A DNA stretch of 64,000 nucleotides from RGIG4097 sp045613765 (GTDB taxonomy: Bacteria > Bacillota > Clostridia > Christensenellales > CAG-917): assembly GCA_045613765.1 (NCBI GenBank), contig JAZLBO010000005.1, positions 6,109 to 70,108 of the forward strand, given 5' to 3'. The notes below the pieces were generated by a model. The model had not been told where the DNA came from, searched no databases, and worked only from the letters and a program-made list of their open reading frames with translations. A program made the position numbers and the translations under genes. This document shows positions 43,278 through 50,815 of the stretch, piece by piece. Position 1 is the first letter of the stretch. Each line of letters begins with the position of its first letter.

Positions 43278-44366
43278 ATGAAAATATCAGCAGGTATGCT
43301 CTCAAAACTTGACAAAATCAAGGTGAGATACAATGAAATAGGCGAGTTGCTTTCAAAGCCCGAAGTCATCTCCGACCAAAAGAAATTTAGAGAACTGGGC
43401 AAGGAACTTGCAGGACTTACACCTATTGTAGAGTGCTATGATCTCTATTCTTCACACAAAAAGCAATTTGAAGATTGTGAGGAATTGTTGGCAATCGAAA
43501 CAGACGCAGATATGCGTGACCTTTTGAAAGCAGAACAAAACGAACTCCGTGACACTCTTGAAGAAGATGAAAACAATCTCAAGATTGCACTTCTTCCCAA
43601 AGATCCCAACGAAGACAACAACGTTATCGTTGAAATCCGTGGTGGTGCAGGTGGCGAAGAAGCAAGTTTGTTTGGCACAGAACTTATGAAGATGTATTAT
43701 CACTTTGCAGATGCCAACAGATGGAAAGTTGAAGAAATCAACATCAACATGACAGAACTCGGTGGCGTCAAGGAAGCAGTCTTTATGATCGCAGGCAAGG
43801 GCGCATACGGCAAACTTAAGTTTGAAAGTGGTGTTCATAGAGTTCAGAGAGTGCCCGAAACAGAATCTCAAGGCAGAATTCATACGTCAACGGTTACAGT
43901 GGCAGTGCTCCCCGAAGCAGAAGACGTTGAAATCGTCATTGAAGAAAAGGATCTCAAGATTGACACGTACAGAAGTTCTGGCGCAGGTGGACAGCATGTC
44001 AACAAGACGGAATCTGCAATCCGTATGACACATATCCCCACGGGTATCGTTGTTGAGTGTCAAGATGAACGAAGCCAAATTAAGAATAGAGAAAAGGCAA
44101 TGAAGGTTATGAAATCACGCCTTTACGACCATTTCCAATCACAAGCCGACAAGGAATATGCAGAGGCACGTCGTGCTCAAGTTGGCACAGGGGACAGAAG
44201 TGAACGTATTAGAACATACAACTTTCCCCAAGGCAGAGTCACCGACCACCGTATTGGATTTACACTTTATTCTCTTGATAAATTTATGCTTGGCGATATG
44301 GGTGAAATGATCTCTGCCCTCCAAATCGCAGTGCAAAACAAACTTCTTGAGAACGTAGAAGAATAA
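43278..44366 (+). CDS. prfA: Peptide chain release factor 1
   Basis: 362 residues. The catalytic motif GAGGQHVNKTESAIRMTHIPTG (GGQ near residue 237) and the downstream RTYNFPQGRVTDHRIG are those of class I release factors; length and the helical N-terminus identify RF1, which reads UAA and UAG. GGAG precedes the ATG by 11 nt. The upstream DUF1385-PrmC fusion supplies the enzyme that methylates its GGQ glutamine, so enzyme and substrate are likely co-transcribed (32-nt gap). Confidence 0.95.
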   Translation: MKISAGMLSKLDKIKVRYNEIGELLSKPEVISDQKKFRELGKELAGLTPIVECYDLYSSHKKQFEDCEELLAIETDADMRDLLKAEQNELRDTLEEDENNLKIALLPKDPNEDNNVIVEIRGGAGGEEASLFGTELMKMYYHFADANRWKVEEININMTELGGVKEAVFMIAGKGAYGKLKFESGVHRVQRVPETESQGRIHTSTVTVAVLPEAEDVEIVIEEKDLKIDTYRSSGAGGQHVNKTESAIRMTHIPTGIVVECQDERSQIKNREKAMKVMKSRLYDHFQSQADKEYAEARRAQVGTGDRSERIRTYNFPQGRVTDHRIGFTLYSLDKFMLGDMGEMISALQIAVQNKLLENVEE

Positions 44367-44395
44367 GCAAAAGCAGAAAAATAAAAAATTAGGAC

Positions 44396-44424
44396 TTGTT
44401 TTTTGGTTATATTTTATGTAAAAT
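44396..44424 (+). promoter_or_regulatory. Promoter of the 44442 gene
   Basis: TTGTTT (44396-44401), 17-bp spacer, TAAAAT (44419-44424); AGAGGTG follows 5 nt before ATG 44442. Confidence 0.6.
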
Positions 44425-44441
44425 ATAATCAGAGGTGAAAA

Positions 44442-44864
44442 ATGATAAAACTTATTACAGGCAACAAAGGCGCAGGCAAAACCAAAGCAATTATTGATAT
44501 CGCCAACGATCACGTTGAAACAGCAAAGGGCGACATCGTCTTCTTGACAGATACAGACAGATATATGTATTCCCTTCGTTATCAAATCCGTGCAATCAAC
44601 ACAGCAATCCTTCATCGTGGCACAGAACCTATCGTCCGTGAAGATATGCTTGTTGGTTTCATTTATGGTGTCCTTGCAGGCAACCATGATATCGAAACAA
44701 TGTACATTGACGGTGCACACCGTATGCTCGGCAAAACAGCCGACCAAATGGAACACTTCTTCAGTGACCTTGAAGAAATTGGTGAAAAGACAGAAACTGA
44801 CTTTGTTTTGACAGTGAGCCAAGAAGAAGATCTCCCTGAATTTTTGAACAAGTATTTGGGATAA
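44442..44864 (+). CDS. Small P-loop ATPase-like protein, function unknown
   Basis: 140 residues. A Walker A motif GNKGAGKTK at residues 7-15 is followed by IVFLTDTDRYMYSLRYQIRAI and a Walker B-like ETMYIDGAHRM, then a helix and FVLTVSQEEDLPEFL resembling a sensor strand. This short P-loop protein recurs in Clostridia, but I know of no assigned function. thrC starts 7 nt downstream, so both may share a transcript. Confidence 0.75.
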   Translation: MIKLITGNKGAGKTKAIIDIANDHVETAKGDIVFLTDTDRYMYSLRYQIRAINTAILHRGTEPIVREDMLVGFIYGVLAGNHDIETMYIDGAHRMLGKTADQMEHFFSDLEEIGEKTETDFVLTVSQEEDLPEFLNKYLG

Positions 44865-44871
44865 TCAGTCA

Positions 44872-46359
44872 ATGAAATACATAAGCACACGCAACGCAGA
44901 ATGTTCATATTCTGCGCCTGAAACCATAGTCAAAGGTATTGCAGATGACGGCGGACTTTTTGTTCCGTCGTCTTTTCCAACCATAGACAGTAATTTTATC
45001 AGTGGTTTTGAAGATCTTTCATACCCTGAAAGAGTGGCAAAAGTCCTGCATCTTTATATGGACGAGTTTTCTTATGAGGAACTTTTGTCCTATGCAGAAA
45101 AGGCATACTCTCGCTTTGACGGAGATCCTTGTCCCGTTGTAAAAATTGAAGATGCGCTCTTTGTGATGGAACTTTGGCACGGCCCTACCTTTGCTTTCAA
45201 AGACATGGCTCTCACGTTGCTCCCTCATCTTATGGTTGCATCCAAAAAGAAATTGGGCATTGATGAAAAGACTTTGGTCTTGGTTGCAACAAGTGGCGAC
45301 ACGGGTAAAGCAGCCCTTGAAGGTTTCAAAAACGTTGACGGCACAGAAGTTATGGTATTCTTCCCCCGTCACGGTGTCAGTGATATGCAATTCCTTCAAA
45401 TGTCCACACAAGAAGGAGACAATCTTTCAGTGGTTGGCATCAACGGAAACTTTGATGACGCTCAAAGAGCAGTAAAGGAAATGTTTGTTGACGAAAGTCT
45501 TGCAAGTGCATTGAAAGCAACGGGCAGAGCAACGTCATCAGCCAACTCAATCAACTGGGGAAGACTTGCCCCACAAATTGCATACTACATTTCATCATAC
45601 GCAGACCTTGTTGCAAGTGGCGAGATTGAAAATGGGGACAAAATCAATTTTGTCGTGCCAACGGGCAACTTTGGCAATATCCTTGCAGGATATTATGCCT
45701 ACAAGATGGGACTTCCCGTTGCAAAACTCATTGTGGCATCAAATGCAAACAACGTGTTGACAGATTTCTTCAACGAAGGCAAATATTCAGTCAATAGAAG
45801 TTTCTACAAGACGGCATCTCCTTCAATGGATATCCTTGTGTCATCAAACCTTGAAAGACTTTTGTTTGAACTTTCAGGCAGAGATGCAGGTCTTATGAGA
45901 GAGATATACAAGGACTTGAAAGAAAAGGGTGAATTTACCTTTGACAAGAAACTTCTTGACAACAGTATATTTGAAGCAGGTTGGGCAGACGAGGCAGAAA
46001 CCAAAGAGGCAATTTACAATTACTTTGACCTTGATGACGTCACGTTTGACCCACACACTGCAGTTGCAGGCAGTGTCTATAATGACTATTCAATCGACAC
46101 TGAAGATGATACAACAACCATAATCGTGTCAACTGCAAGCCCTTACAAATTCCCCATCGACGTCCTTGAAGCATTGACAGGCAAGCGTGAAAAGGACACT
46201 TTCAAGGCAATGCTCAAACTGCAAAACGAAAGTGGTCTTGATTGTCCCGGGGAACTCTACTACATAAACGAAAAGAAAATTATCCACAAAAAAGTCGTGG
46301 GCATCAAAGATGTCAAGCAAGCAGTGCTTGACTTTGCTCTCGACACAACAAGAGGTTAA
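44872..46359 (+). CDS. thrC: Threonine synthase
   Basis: 495 residues. The PLP lysine lies in GPTFAFKDMALTLLP (about residue 108), with VATSGDTGKAALEGF and FVVPTGNFGNILAGYYA binding the cofactor phosphate. The N-terminus YISTRNAECSYSAPETIVKGIADDGGLFVPS is that of the long (class II, ThrC/Thr4) threonine synthases, which convert O-phosphohomoserine to threonine. No other threonine genes are in the window. trpS begins 2 nt after its stop. Confidence 0.93.
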   Translation: MKYISTRNAECSYSAPETIVKGIADDGGLFVPSSFPTIDSNFISGFEDLSYPERVAKVLHLYMDEFSYEELLSYAEKAYSRFDGDPCPVVKIEDALFVMELWHGPTFAFKDMALTLLPHLMVASKKKLGIDEKTLVLVATSGDTGKAALEGFKNVDGTEVMVFFPRHGVSDMQFLQMSTQEGDNLSVVGINGNFDDAQRAVKEMFVDESLASALKATGRATSSANSINWGRLAPQIAYYISSYADLVASGEIENGDKINFVVPTGNFGNILAGYYAYKMGLPVAKLIVASNANNVLTDFFNEGKYSVNRSFYKTASPSMDILVSSNLERLLFELSGRDAGLMREIYKDLKEKGEFTFDKKLLDNSIFEAGWADEAETKEAIYNYFDLDDVTFDPHTAVAGSVYNDYSIDTEDDTTTIIVSTASPYKFPIDVLEALTGKREKDTFKAMLKLQNESGLDCPGELYYINEKKIIHKKVVGIKDVKQAVLDFALDTTRG

Positions 46360-46361
46360 TT

Positions 46362-47387
46362 ATGGAAAATATACAAGATAAAACAGTTGTTCAGTCAAAT
46401 AAGATAGTTTACAGCGCATTGAAACCCACTGGCGATTTGCAACTTGGCAACTATATTGGCGCACTCAAAAACATGATTAGATTGCAAGACGAATATAGAT
46501 GTATCTATACCGTTGCAGATATGCACTCAATCACCGTTGACAACGTTCCTGCAGATCTTCGCAAGCGCACCTATGACTTTATGGCACTTTTCCTTGCTAT
46601 AGGTCTTGACCCTGAAAAGTCTGTGTTGTTTGTTCAATCACACGTTCCTCAACACGCAGAACTTGCATGGGTACTCAACTGCTATACACAATTTGGCGAA
46701 GCAAGTCGTATGACACAATTCAAGGACAAGAGTTTGAAGCACCCCGAAAACATCAACCTTGGTCTTTTTGCATACCCCACATTGATGGCAGCAGATATTC
46801 TCTTGTACCAAACTGACTATGTGCCAATCGGCAAGGACCAAAAGCAACACTTGGAACTTGCAAGAGATATAGCACAAAGATTCAATTCAAAGTATTCACC
46901 CACATTTGTTGTGCCTGATGGCATTTTCCCCAAGCAAGGTGCAAAGATTGCCAACCTTTTGAGCCCCACAACAAAGATGGGCAAGACGGATGACAATGCA
47001 GGTGGTGTCGTCTTCCTTCTTGATAAGGCAGACACAATTATGAGCAAGTTCAAACGTGCAGTCACCGACTGCGATCACGATATCGTGTTTAGAGAGGATA
47101 AGCCCGGCATCAGCAATCTTCTCACAATCTATTCTGTCTTTAATGGCACAACCATTGAAGATGCAGAAAAGGAATTTGAAGGCGTATCTTATGCAGATTT
47201 CAAGTTGAAGGTTGGCGAATGTGTTGTTGAATACTTGAAACCCATCCAAGAAAAATACGATTACTATATGAAGAACAAAGATTACCTTGAAGATATAATG
47301 AAGAAGGGCGCAAGCACTGCATCATATCTTGCCAACAAGACACTCTCAAAGGTGTATCGCAAAGTAGGTTTTGTTCAACCCAAATAA
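46362..47387 (+). CDS. trpS: Tryptophanyl-tRNA synthetase
   Basis: 341 residues, class I aminoacyl-tRNA synthetase. The first signature is ALKPTGDLQLGNYIGAL; SHVPQHAELAWVLNC, DILLYQTDYVPIGKDQKQHLELARDIA and TIYSVFNG are TrpRS segments. The KMSKS loop is altered to KMGKTDD (about residue 206). This still keeps the second lysine. AGAGG 5 nt before the ATG overlaps the thrC stop. No T-box is visible upstream, so control probably comes with thrC. Confidence 0.92.
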   Translation: MENIQDKTVVQSNKIVYSALKPTGDLQLGNYIGALKNMIRLQDEYRCIYTVADMHSITVDNVPADLRKRTYDFMALFLAIGLDPEKSVLFVQSHVPQHAELAWVLNCYTQFGEASRMTQFKDKSLKHPENINLGLFAYPTLMAADILLYQTDYVPIGKDQKQHLELARDIAQRFNSKYSPTFVVPDGIFPKQGAKIANLLSPTTKMGKTDDNAGGVVFLLDKADTIMSKFKRAVTDCDHDIVFREDKPGISNLLTIYSVFNGTTIEDAEKEFEGVSYADFKLKVGECVVEYLKPIQEKYDYYMKNKDYLEDIMKKGASTASYLANKTLSKVYRKVGFVQPK

Positions 47388-47410
47388 CAAATAGGAGAAT
47401 ATACGAAATA

Positions 47411-47560
47411 ATGAAAGAATACAGAGTTGTTGAATCCAGTAAAGGCAATGCAGAAAGAATAATGAACGATATGGCAAGACAAGGCTGGGAAGTTGTGTCT
47501 GTTGCATATTGGAATTGTTGGAAAATCAGTCTTCTCATTACTTTTTCAAGAGAAATTTAA
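47411..47560 (+). CDS. DUF4177 small protein
   Basis: 49 residues: MKEYRVVESSKGNAERIMN followed by DMARQGWEVVSVAYWNCW and a hydrophobic C-terminal strand. The pattern of a short protein with a GWEVVSV strand and a preceding helix fits DUF4177. AGGAG lies upstream at an unusually long 14 nt. It lies 23 nt after trpS and 38 nt before the DUF5685 gene. Confidence 0.75.
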   Translation: MKEYRVVESSKGNAERIMNDMARQGWEVVSVAYWNCWKISLLITFSREI

Positions 47561-47598
47561 TTAAAATAAACAAATTGTAAATAATATAGGCAAAGACA

Positions 47599-48459
47599 AT
47601 GTTTGGATACGTGATTCCTGACAAACAAAATATGTACATCAAGGACTTCAACGTGTTTCAAGGCTACTACTGTGGACTTTGTAGAGCACTTGGAAAAACG
47701 GGTGGTCCACTTACACGTCTTTGCACCAACTATGACGTGACTTTTTATAGTGTACTTCTTCACTCAATTGCAGGTGTTGAGCCAAAGATTGAAAGCAAAT
47801 TTTGCGCACTCACTTGCAAGAAGAAACCTATGATTGAAGTTGATGACTTGTCAAAGAAGGCAGCAGATATTGCAGTCCTTCTCACGTACTACAACGTGGT
47901 TGATGATATTGAAGACGGCAAGAAGTCAAGGCTTGCAATCAAGTGGCGTTTGCACAACAGAAAGCGTGCAGCAGCCAAGCGACTTCCTGAAGTTGATGCA
48001 CTTATGAAAAGAGAGTTTTCAAGGCTCAGTGTCCTTGAAAAGAGCAATTCATCATCCATTGATGAAGTGGCAGATTGCACGGCAGTTGTCATGCGAGACA
48101 TGACAAAACTCATTGTCAAGACAGATGAAAGCATAGACCTATTCACATACAATCTTGGACGTCTAATATATCTTCTTGATGCCGTTGATGACATTGAAGA
48201 AGACAGTAAGAAAGGACGCTACAACGTGGTAGTCAACAATTTTGGCAAATGCACAGAAAAGAGTGATTATCTTGCCAAAAATGGCGAAGAACTGTCGTTT
48301 TTGTTGAAATCTGCATATAATCGCATGGTTGAAAGTTATAACACAATGGATATAAAAGTGGGGGAAGGCGTCCTTTCCAACACCATATATCTTGGACTTG
48401 ATTTGCAAATTGAGCGCATGCTCAAAGGAGTGGAAAAATGTCAAAAGATCCGTTTGTAA
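47599..48459 (+). CDS. DUF5685 family helical protein with two Asp-rich motifs
   Basis: 286 residues, almost wholly alpha-helical. The N-terminus MFGYVIPDKQNMYIKDFN followed by GYYCGLCRALG identifies DUF5685. Cysteines pair as CGLC (about 30-33) and CALTC (about 72-76). Two acidic motifs, YNVVDDIEDGKKS (near 105) and LDAVDDIEEDSKKGRYN (near 205), are spaced like the DDxxD pairs of class I isoprenoid synthases, which suggests but does not prove a prenyl-transferase-like fold. It overlaps the following J-like gene by 22 nt, an association seen in other Clostridia. Confidence 0.8.
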   Translation: MFGYVIPDKQNMYIKDFNVFQGYYCGLCRALGKTGGPLTRLCTNYDVTFYSVLLHSIAGVEPKIESKFCALTCKKKPMIEVDDLSKKAADIAVLLTYYNVVDDIEDGKKSRLAIKWRLHNRKRAAAKRLPEVDALMKREFSRLSVLEKSNSSSIDEVADCTAVVMRDMTKLIVKTDESIDLFTYNLGRLIYLLDAVDDIEEDSKKGRYNVVVNNFGKCTEKSDYLAKNGEELSFLLKSAYNRMVESYNTMDIKVGEGVLSNTIYLGLDLQIERMLKGVEKCQKIRL

Positions 48460-49109
48460 TTCTTGGAATTGACAGAAATGCAACACAAAGCGAAATCCTT
48501 GATGCATACAAGGAAAAACGCGCAGAATATCAAGCCCTTCTTTTTGAAGAAGGTCAAGTTGGCACAAACGCTGCTCGTATGCTTGATGAACTTGAAGATG
48601 CATATCAACGCGCAATGGACTACTCACACGGTGGTGCATCAATCAAGACAGAAAACGGCAGTTATGAAGAAGGTTTTGACGGATTTAGCGAAGTCAAAGA
48701 TGCAATCAAAAACAAGGACTACGCCAAGGCACAACGCCTTCTTGACGACATCTTTGATCGTGGTGGCGAGTGGCACTACTATCAAGCAATCGTCTATTAT
48801 GAAAAGAGTTGGCTCAATGAAAGCAAAAAGCAACTTGAGATTGCGCTTTCTCTTGACCCGGGTAATGCAAAATATCAAAAGGCCCTTGACAATATGAAAA
48901 AGAAGATTGACGGCACTCATGCATTTAAGCAAGATCAACGTCAAGGCAAGAGCCGTAGAAATGGACAAGAAGAACACAGCGAATATCACTATGGCCGCAG
49001 TTATCGTCAAAGAGATCCTGAAGACACTGCTTGTAGAGTTTGTCAAGGACTTATTTGCGCAGACTGTTGCTGTGAGTGTATGGGTGGCGACTTGATTTCT
49101 TGTTGCTAA
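48438..49109 (+). CDS. J-domain-like protein with degenerate HPD and Cys-rich C-terminus
   Basis: 223 residues. The N-terminus DPFVILGIDRNATQSEILDAYKEKRAEYQ ... ARMLDELEDAYQRAMDY has the helix pattern of a DnaJ J-domain, but the HPD tripeptide that contacts DnaK is absent. The middle (about 80-155) resembles tetratricopeptide-type helices (EWHYYQAIVYYEKSWLNESKKQLEIAL). The C-terminus is Cys-rich (ACRVCQGLICADCCCECMGGDLISCC), a possible metal site. GGAGTGG precedes the ATG. It is tightly coupled to the DUF5685 gene. Chaperone recruitment through DnaK is unlikely. Confidence 0.8.
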   Translation: MSKDPFVILGIDRNATQSEILDAYKEKRAEYQALLFEEGQVGTNAARMLDELEDAYQRAMDYSHGGASIKTENGSYEEGFDGFSEVKDAIKNKDYAKAQRLLDDIFDRGGEWHYYQAIVYYEKSWLNESKKQLEIALSLDPGNAKYQKALDNMKKKIDGTHAFKQDQRQGKSRRNGQEEHSEYHYGRSYRQRDPEDTACRVCQGLICADCCCECMGGDLISCC

Positions 49110-49140
49110 CAAGCACAAGTTGTATGGCTTGAAATCTTGC

Positions 49141-49154
49141 TTGCAACGTTGCAA
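49141..49154. promoter_or_regulatory. LacI-type palindromic operator candidate
   Basis: TTGCAACGTTGCAA is a perfect 14-bp palindrome with the central AACGTT/CG step typical of LacI-family sites. It lies in the 130-bp gap between the J-like gene and the membrane protein gene at 49240. Confidence 0.45.
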
Positions 49155-49239
49155 AACATAGCAGACGGCAGGGCGATAAATAGATTTACATCATACACAC
49201 GCAATAAAATAGGTTGGGCAGTGCGCCCACGTAAAAGGC

Positions 49240-49893
49240 ATGAAGACAAAAAGATCACGCAGTCAAATAATTTATGAAGTTGCTCTTGGTGGAATTTCAT
49301 CTGCCATGGCACTTCTTCTTGTTTGGTTGTCTGTGATTGCAAGATATGGCACAATCAGTCTGTATATTTTGGCAAGCCTTGCCATCTTGATGCCTTTGAC
49401 ACAAAGATATTATATTGCAACAATATCGGCATACATAGTATCGTCCCTTTTGGCATTTGCCATAGTGGGCGATATTTTTATTATTGCAGGCTACGTGGTG
49501 TACTTTGCTCCTATGAGCATAATCTCCATGGTTATGCTTGAAAAGGAAGTGAAACTCTACATTTCAATCCCCGTGAAAGTTGTTTTCATTGGTCTTGCCC
49601 TTGCATTTTTGTATTATGTTGCAGGCACCATTATGATATCAAACGACATCATTGGGGAAGTGCCTTTCTGGGCAGTGGAACTTGTTGGAATAGTGTTGTT
49701 GCTCCTCGTTGATTTCCTTATGGGATATGTCTATCAAGCACTGAAAAAGAGAGTGTCAAAAGCAATCAAGAAGATTGACAAAACCCCCGTTGAAGAAGAT
49801 GAAGCAGTTGAAGATTTAAGCCCCTTTGATGATGTTGAAGAAGGCAGTGGCAATGTAAAAGCCGAAGAAGAAAACAAAACCGAAGAAAATTGA
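49240..49893 (+). CDS. Multi-pass membrane protein with acidic C-terminal tail
   Basis: 217 residues with five or six hydrophobic helices between about 10 and 170, including LGGISSAMALLLVWLSV near the start, followed by a basic segment (KKRVSKAIKKIDK) and an acidic tail (EEDEAVEDLSPFDDVEEGSG...EEN). The fold is reminiscent of ECF transporter S-components or other small Clostridia membrane proteins, but no signature is clear. No good Shine-Dalgarno; AAAAGG lies only 1 nt from the ATG. Confidence 0.7.
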   Translation: MKTKRSRSQIIYEVALGGISSAMALLLVWLSVIARYGTISLYILASLAILMPLTQRYYIATISAYIVSSLLAFAIVGDIFIIAGYVVYFAPMSIISMVMLEKEVKLYISIPVKVVFIGLALAFLYYVAGTIMISNDIIGEVPFWAVELVGIVLLLLVDFLMGYVYQALKKRVSKAIKKIDKTPVEEDEAVEDLSPFDDVEEGSGNVKAEEENKTEEN

Positions 49894-49968
49894 CAAAATA
49901 GCACAAAAACAAGTTTATAAGCATAATTTTACAACATAAACACTTGTTGTAAGCAAAACAAAGAAAAA

Positions 49969-49996
49969 ACAGTCCACCAAAATGGACTGTTTTTTG
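49969..49996. terminator. Bidirectional terminator between convergent genes
   Basis: ACAGTCCA (49969-49976) and TGGACTGT (49983-49990), loop CCAAAA, T6 following on the plus strand and T6 on the minus strand. It separates the membrane protein gene and the convergent arsR gene. Confidence 0.9.
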
Positions 49997-50060
49997 TTGT
50001 GGAAAACATGCCTAAATCATGGTGCAAAATTACACCTTTTAAGACACTCGCTGAGATCAA

Positions 50061-50411
50061 TCAATCGGCGTGTCTGTTGATATAGCCCAAAAATTCTGCG
50101 CCTGCCTCAATGACTTCTTCAATCTTTTTGTTCCGTAGTGAGTAGTACACAATTTTGCCTTGCCGTCTTGCTCTCACTATATTTGCCGAGCGCAAATATC
50201 GTAGTTGATGAGAGCAGGTTGTTTGGTTGAGTGAAAGCAGTGCACATAGGTCGCTGACACACATTTCACTTATGGACAAAGCGCATATAATTTTTGTCCG
50301 TGTGGCATCTGCGCAAGCACCAAAAAATTCGGAGAGAGAGTAGAGCACTGCATTTCTTGGTAGATAGTTTTTGACAAGAGTTGCTGTTTCAAAATCAAGT
50401 AATGTTTCCAT
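50061..50411 (-). CDS. ArsR/SmtB family transcriptional repressor
   Basis: 116 residues, winged helix: LSEFFGACADATRTKIICALSISEMCVSDLCALLSLNQTTCSHQLRYLRSANIVRARRQGKIVYYSLRN. The CVSDLC motif sits where CadC/ArsR-type repressors hold metal through ELCVCDLC, with one Cys replaced by Ser. Such proteins leave DNA when they bind metal or are oxidised. No metal pump is adjacent; the divergent small membrane protein is the only candidate target besides itself. The start is probably leaderless: TAATAT lies 6 nt before the ATG, with no ribosome-binding site. Confidence 0.88.
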   Translation of the reverse strand: METLLDFETATLVKNYLPRNAVLYSLSEFFGACADATRTKIICALSISEMCVSDLCALLSLNQTTCSHQLRYLRSANIVRARRQGKIVYYSLRNKKIEEVIEAGAEFLGYINRHAD

Positions 50412-50430
50412 ATCAGCATATTAGCATAAA
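50412..50430 (-). promoter_or_regulatory. arsR -10 box and repeated AGCATA motif
   Basis: On the minus strand TAATAT (50423-50418) lies 6 nt from ATG 50411. The same bases contain AGCATA twice on the plus strand (50415-50420, 50423-50428), a plausible autorepression site. The -35 region is poor. Confidence 0.45.
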
Positions 50431-50503
50431 TAAAACCGAAAAAAACAAGGCACTTTGTCGCTTGGTGGGGCATATTGTGATAAAAATGTAGTTGGGGGGA
50501 ATT

Positions 50504-50680
50504 ATGTTTGAAAATAATTGGTATTTGTTTCTGCTCATAGTGTTTTTGGTATTTTCAGGTGATGGGGCGTTGAGTGGCACGGAGATTGCAGTTATGGGCG
50601 CAATTCTTTTGGCATTGACACTGTCTTCAAACACCGAGCCTGACAACAATGGTGGATGTTTTTGTGGAAGGTATCAATGA
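50504..50680 (+). CDS. Small membrane protein with GGCFCGR tail
   Basis: 58 residues. A single membrane helix (residues 6-24, LYLFLLIVFLVF-like) and a second hydrophobic segment (33-44) are followed by NNGGCFCGRYQ at the C-terminus. A GGGGGG run lies 4 nt before the ATG. It is divergent from arsR. I do not recognise the family; the CxC near the end could bind metal, which would fit control by the neighbouring ArsR protein, but this is inference. Confidence 0.55.
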   Translation: MFENNWYLFLLIVFLVFSGDGALSGTEIAVMGAILLALTLSSNTEPDNNGGCFCGRYQ

Positions 50681-50740
50681 TTTTGCCTTGAAAGACTGAA
50701 AAATACATTTTGAAAGAGGTTTTTTCAACAGGTGTTTACC

Positions 50741-50770
50741 AATAAGCCGAGATTTCTCGGCTTATTATAT
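50741..50770 (+). terminator. Terminator upstream of uvrC
   Basis: AATAAGCCGAGA (50741-50752) and TCTCGGCTTATT (50755-50766) form a 12-bp inverted repeat. T-content after it is moderate. Confidence 0.75.
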
Positions 50771-50780
50771 ATTTAATATA

Positions 50781-50809
50781 TTTACTAAATGGAAATTTTG
50801 GGGTATAAT
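50781..50809 (+). promoter_or_regulatory. uvrC promoter predicting a leaderless mRNA
   Basis: TTTACT (50781-50786), 17-bp spacer, TATAAT (50804-50809), then TGAATT and ATG 50816. The expected start point is on or within 4 nt of the A of the ATG. Confidence 0.8.
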
Positions 50810-50815
50810 TGAATT

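Noticed and set aside
46330..46361. T-box leader for trpS
   Set aside because: trpS starts 2 nt after thrC, leaving no room for a leader.
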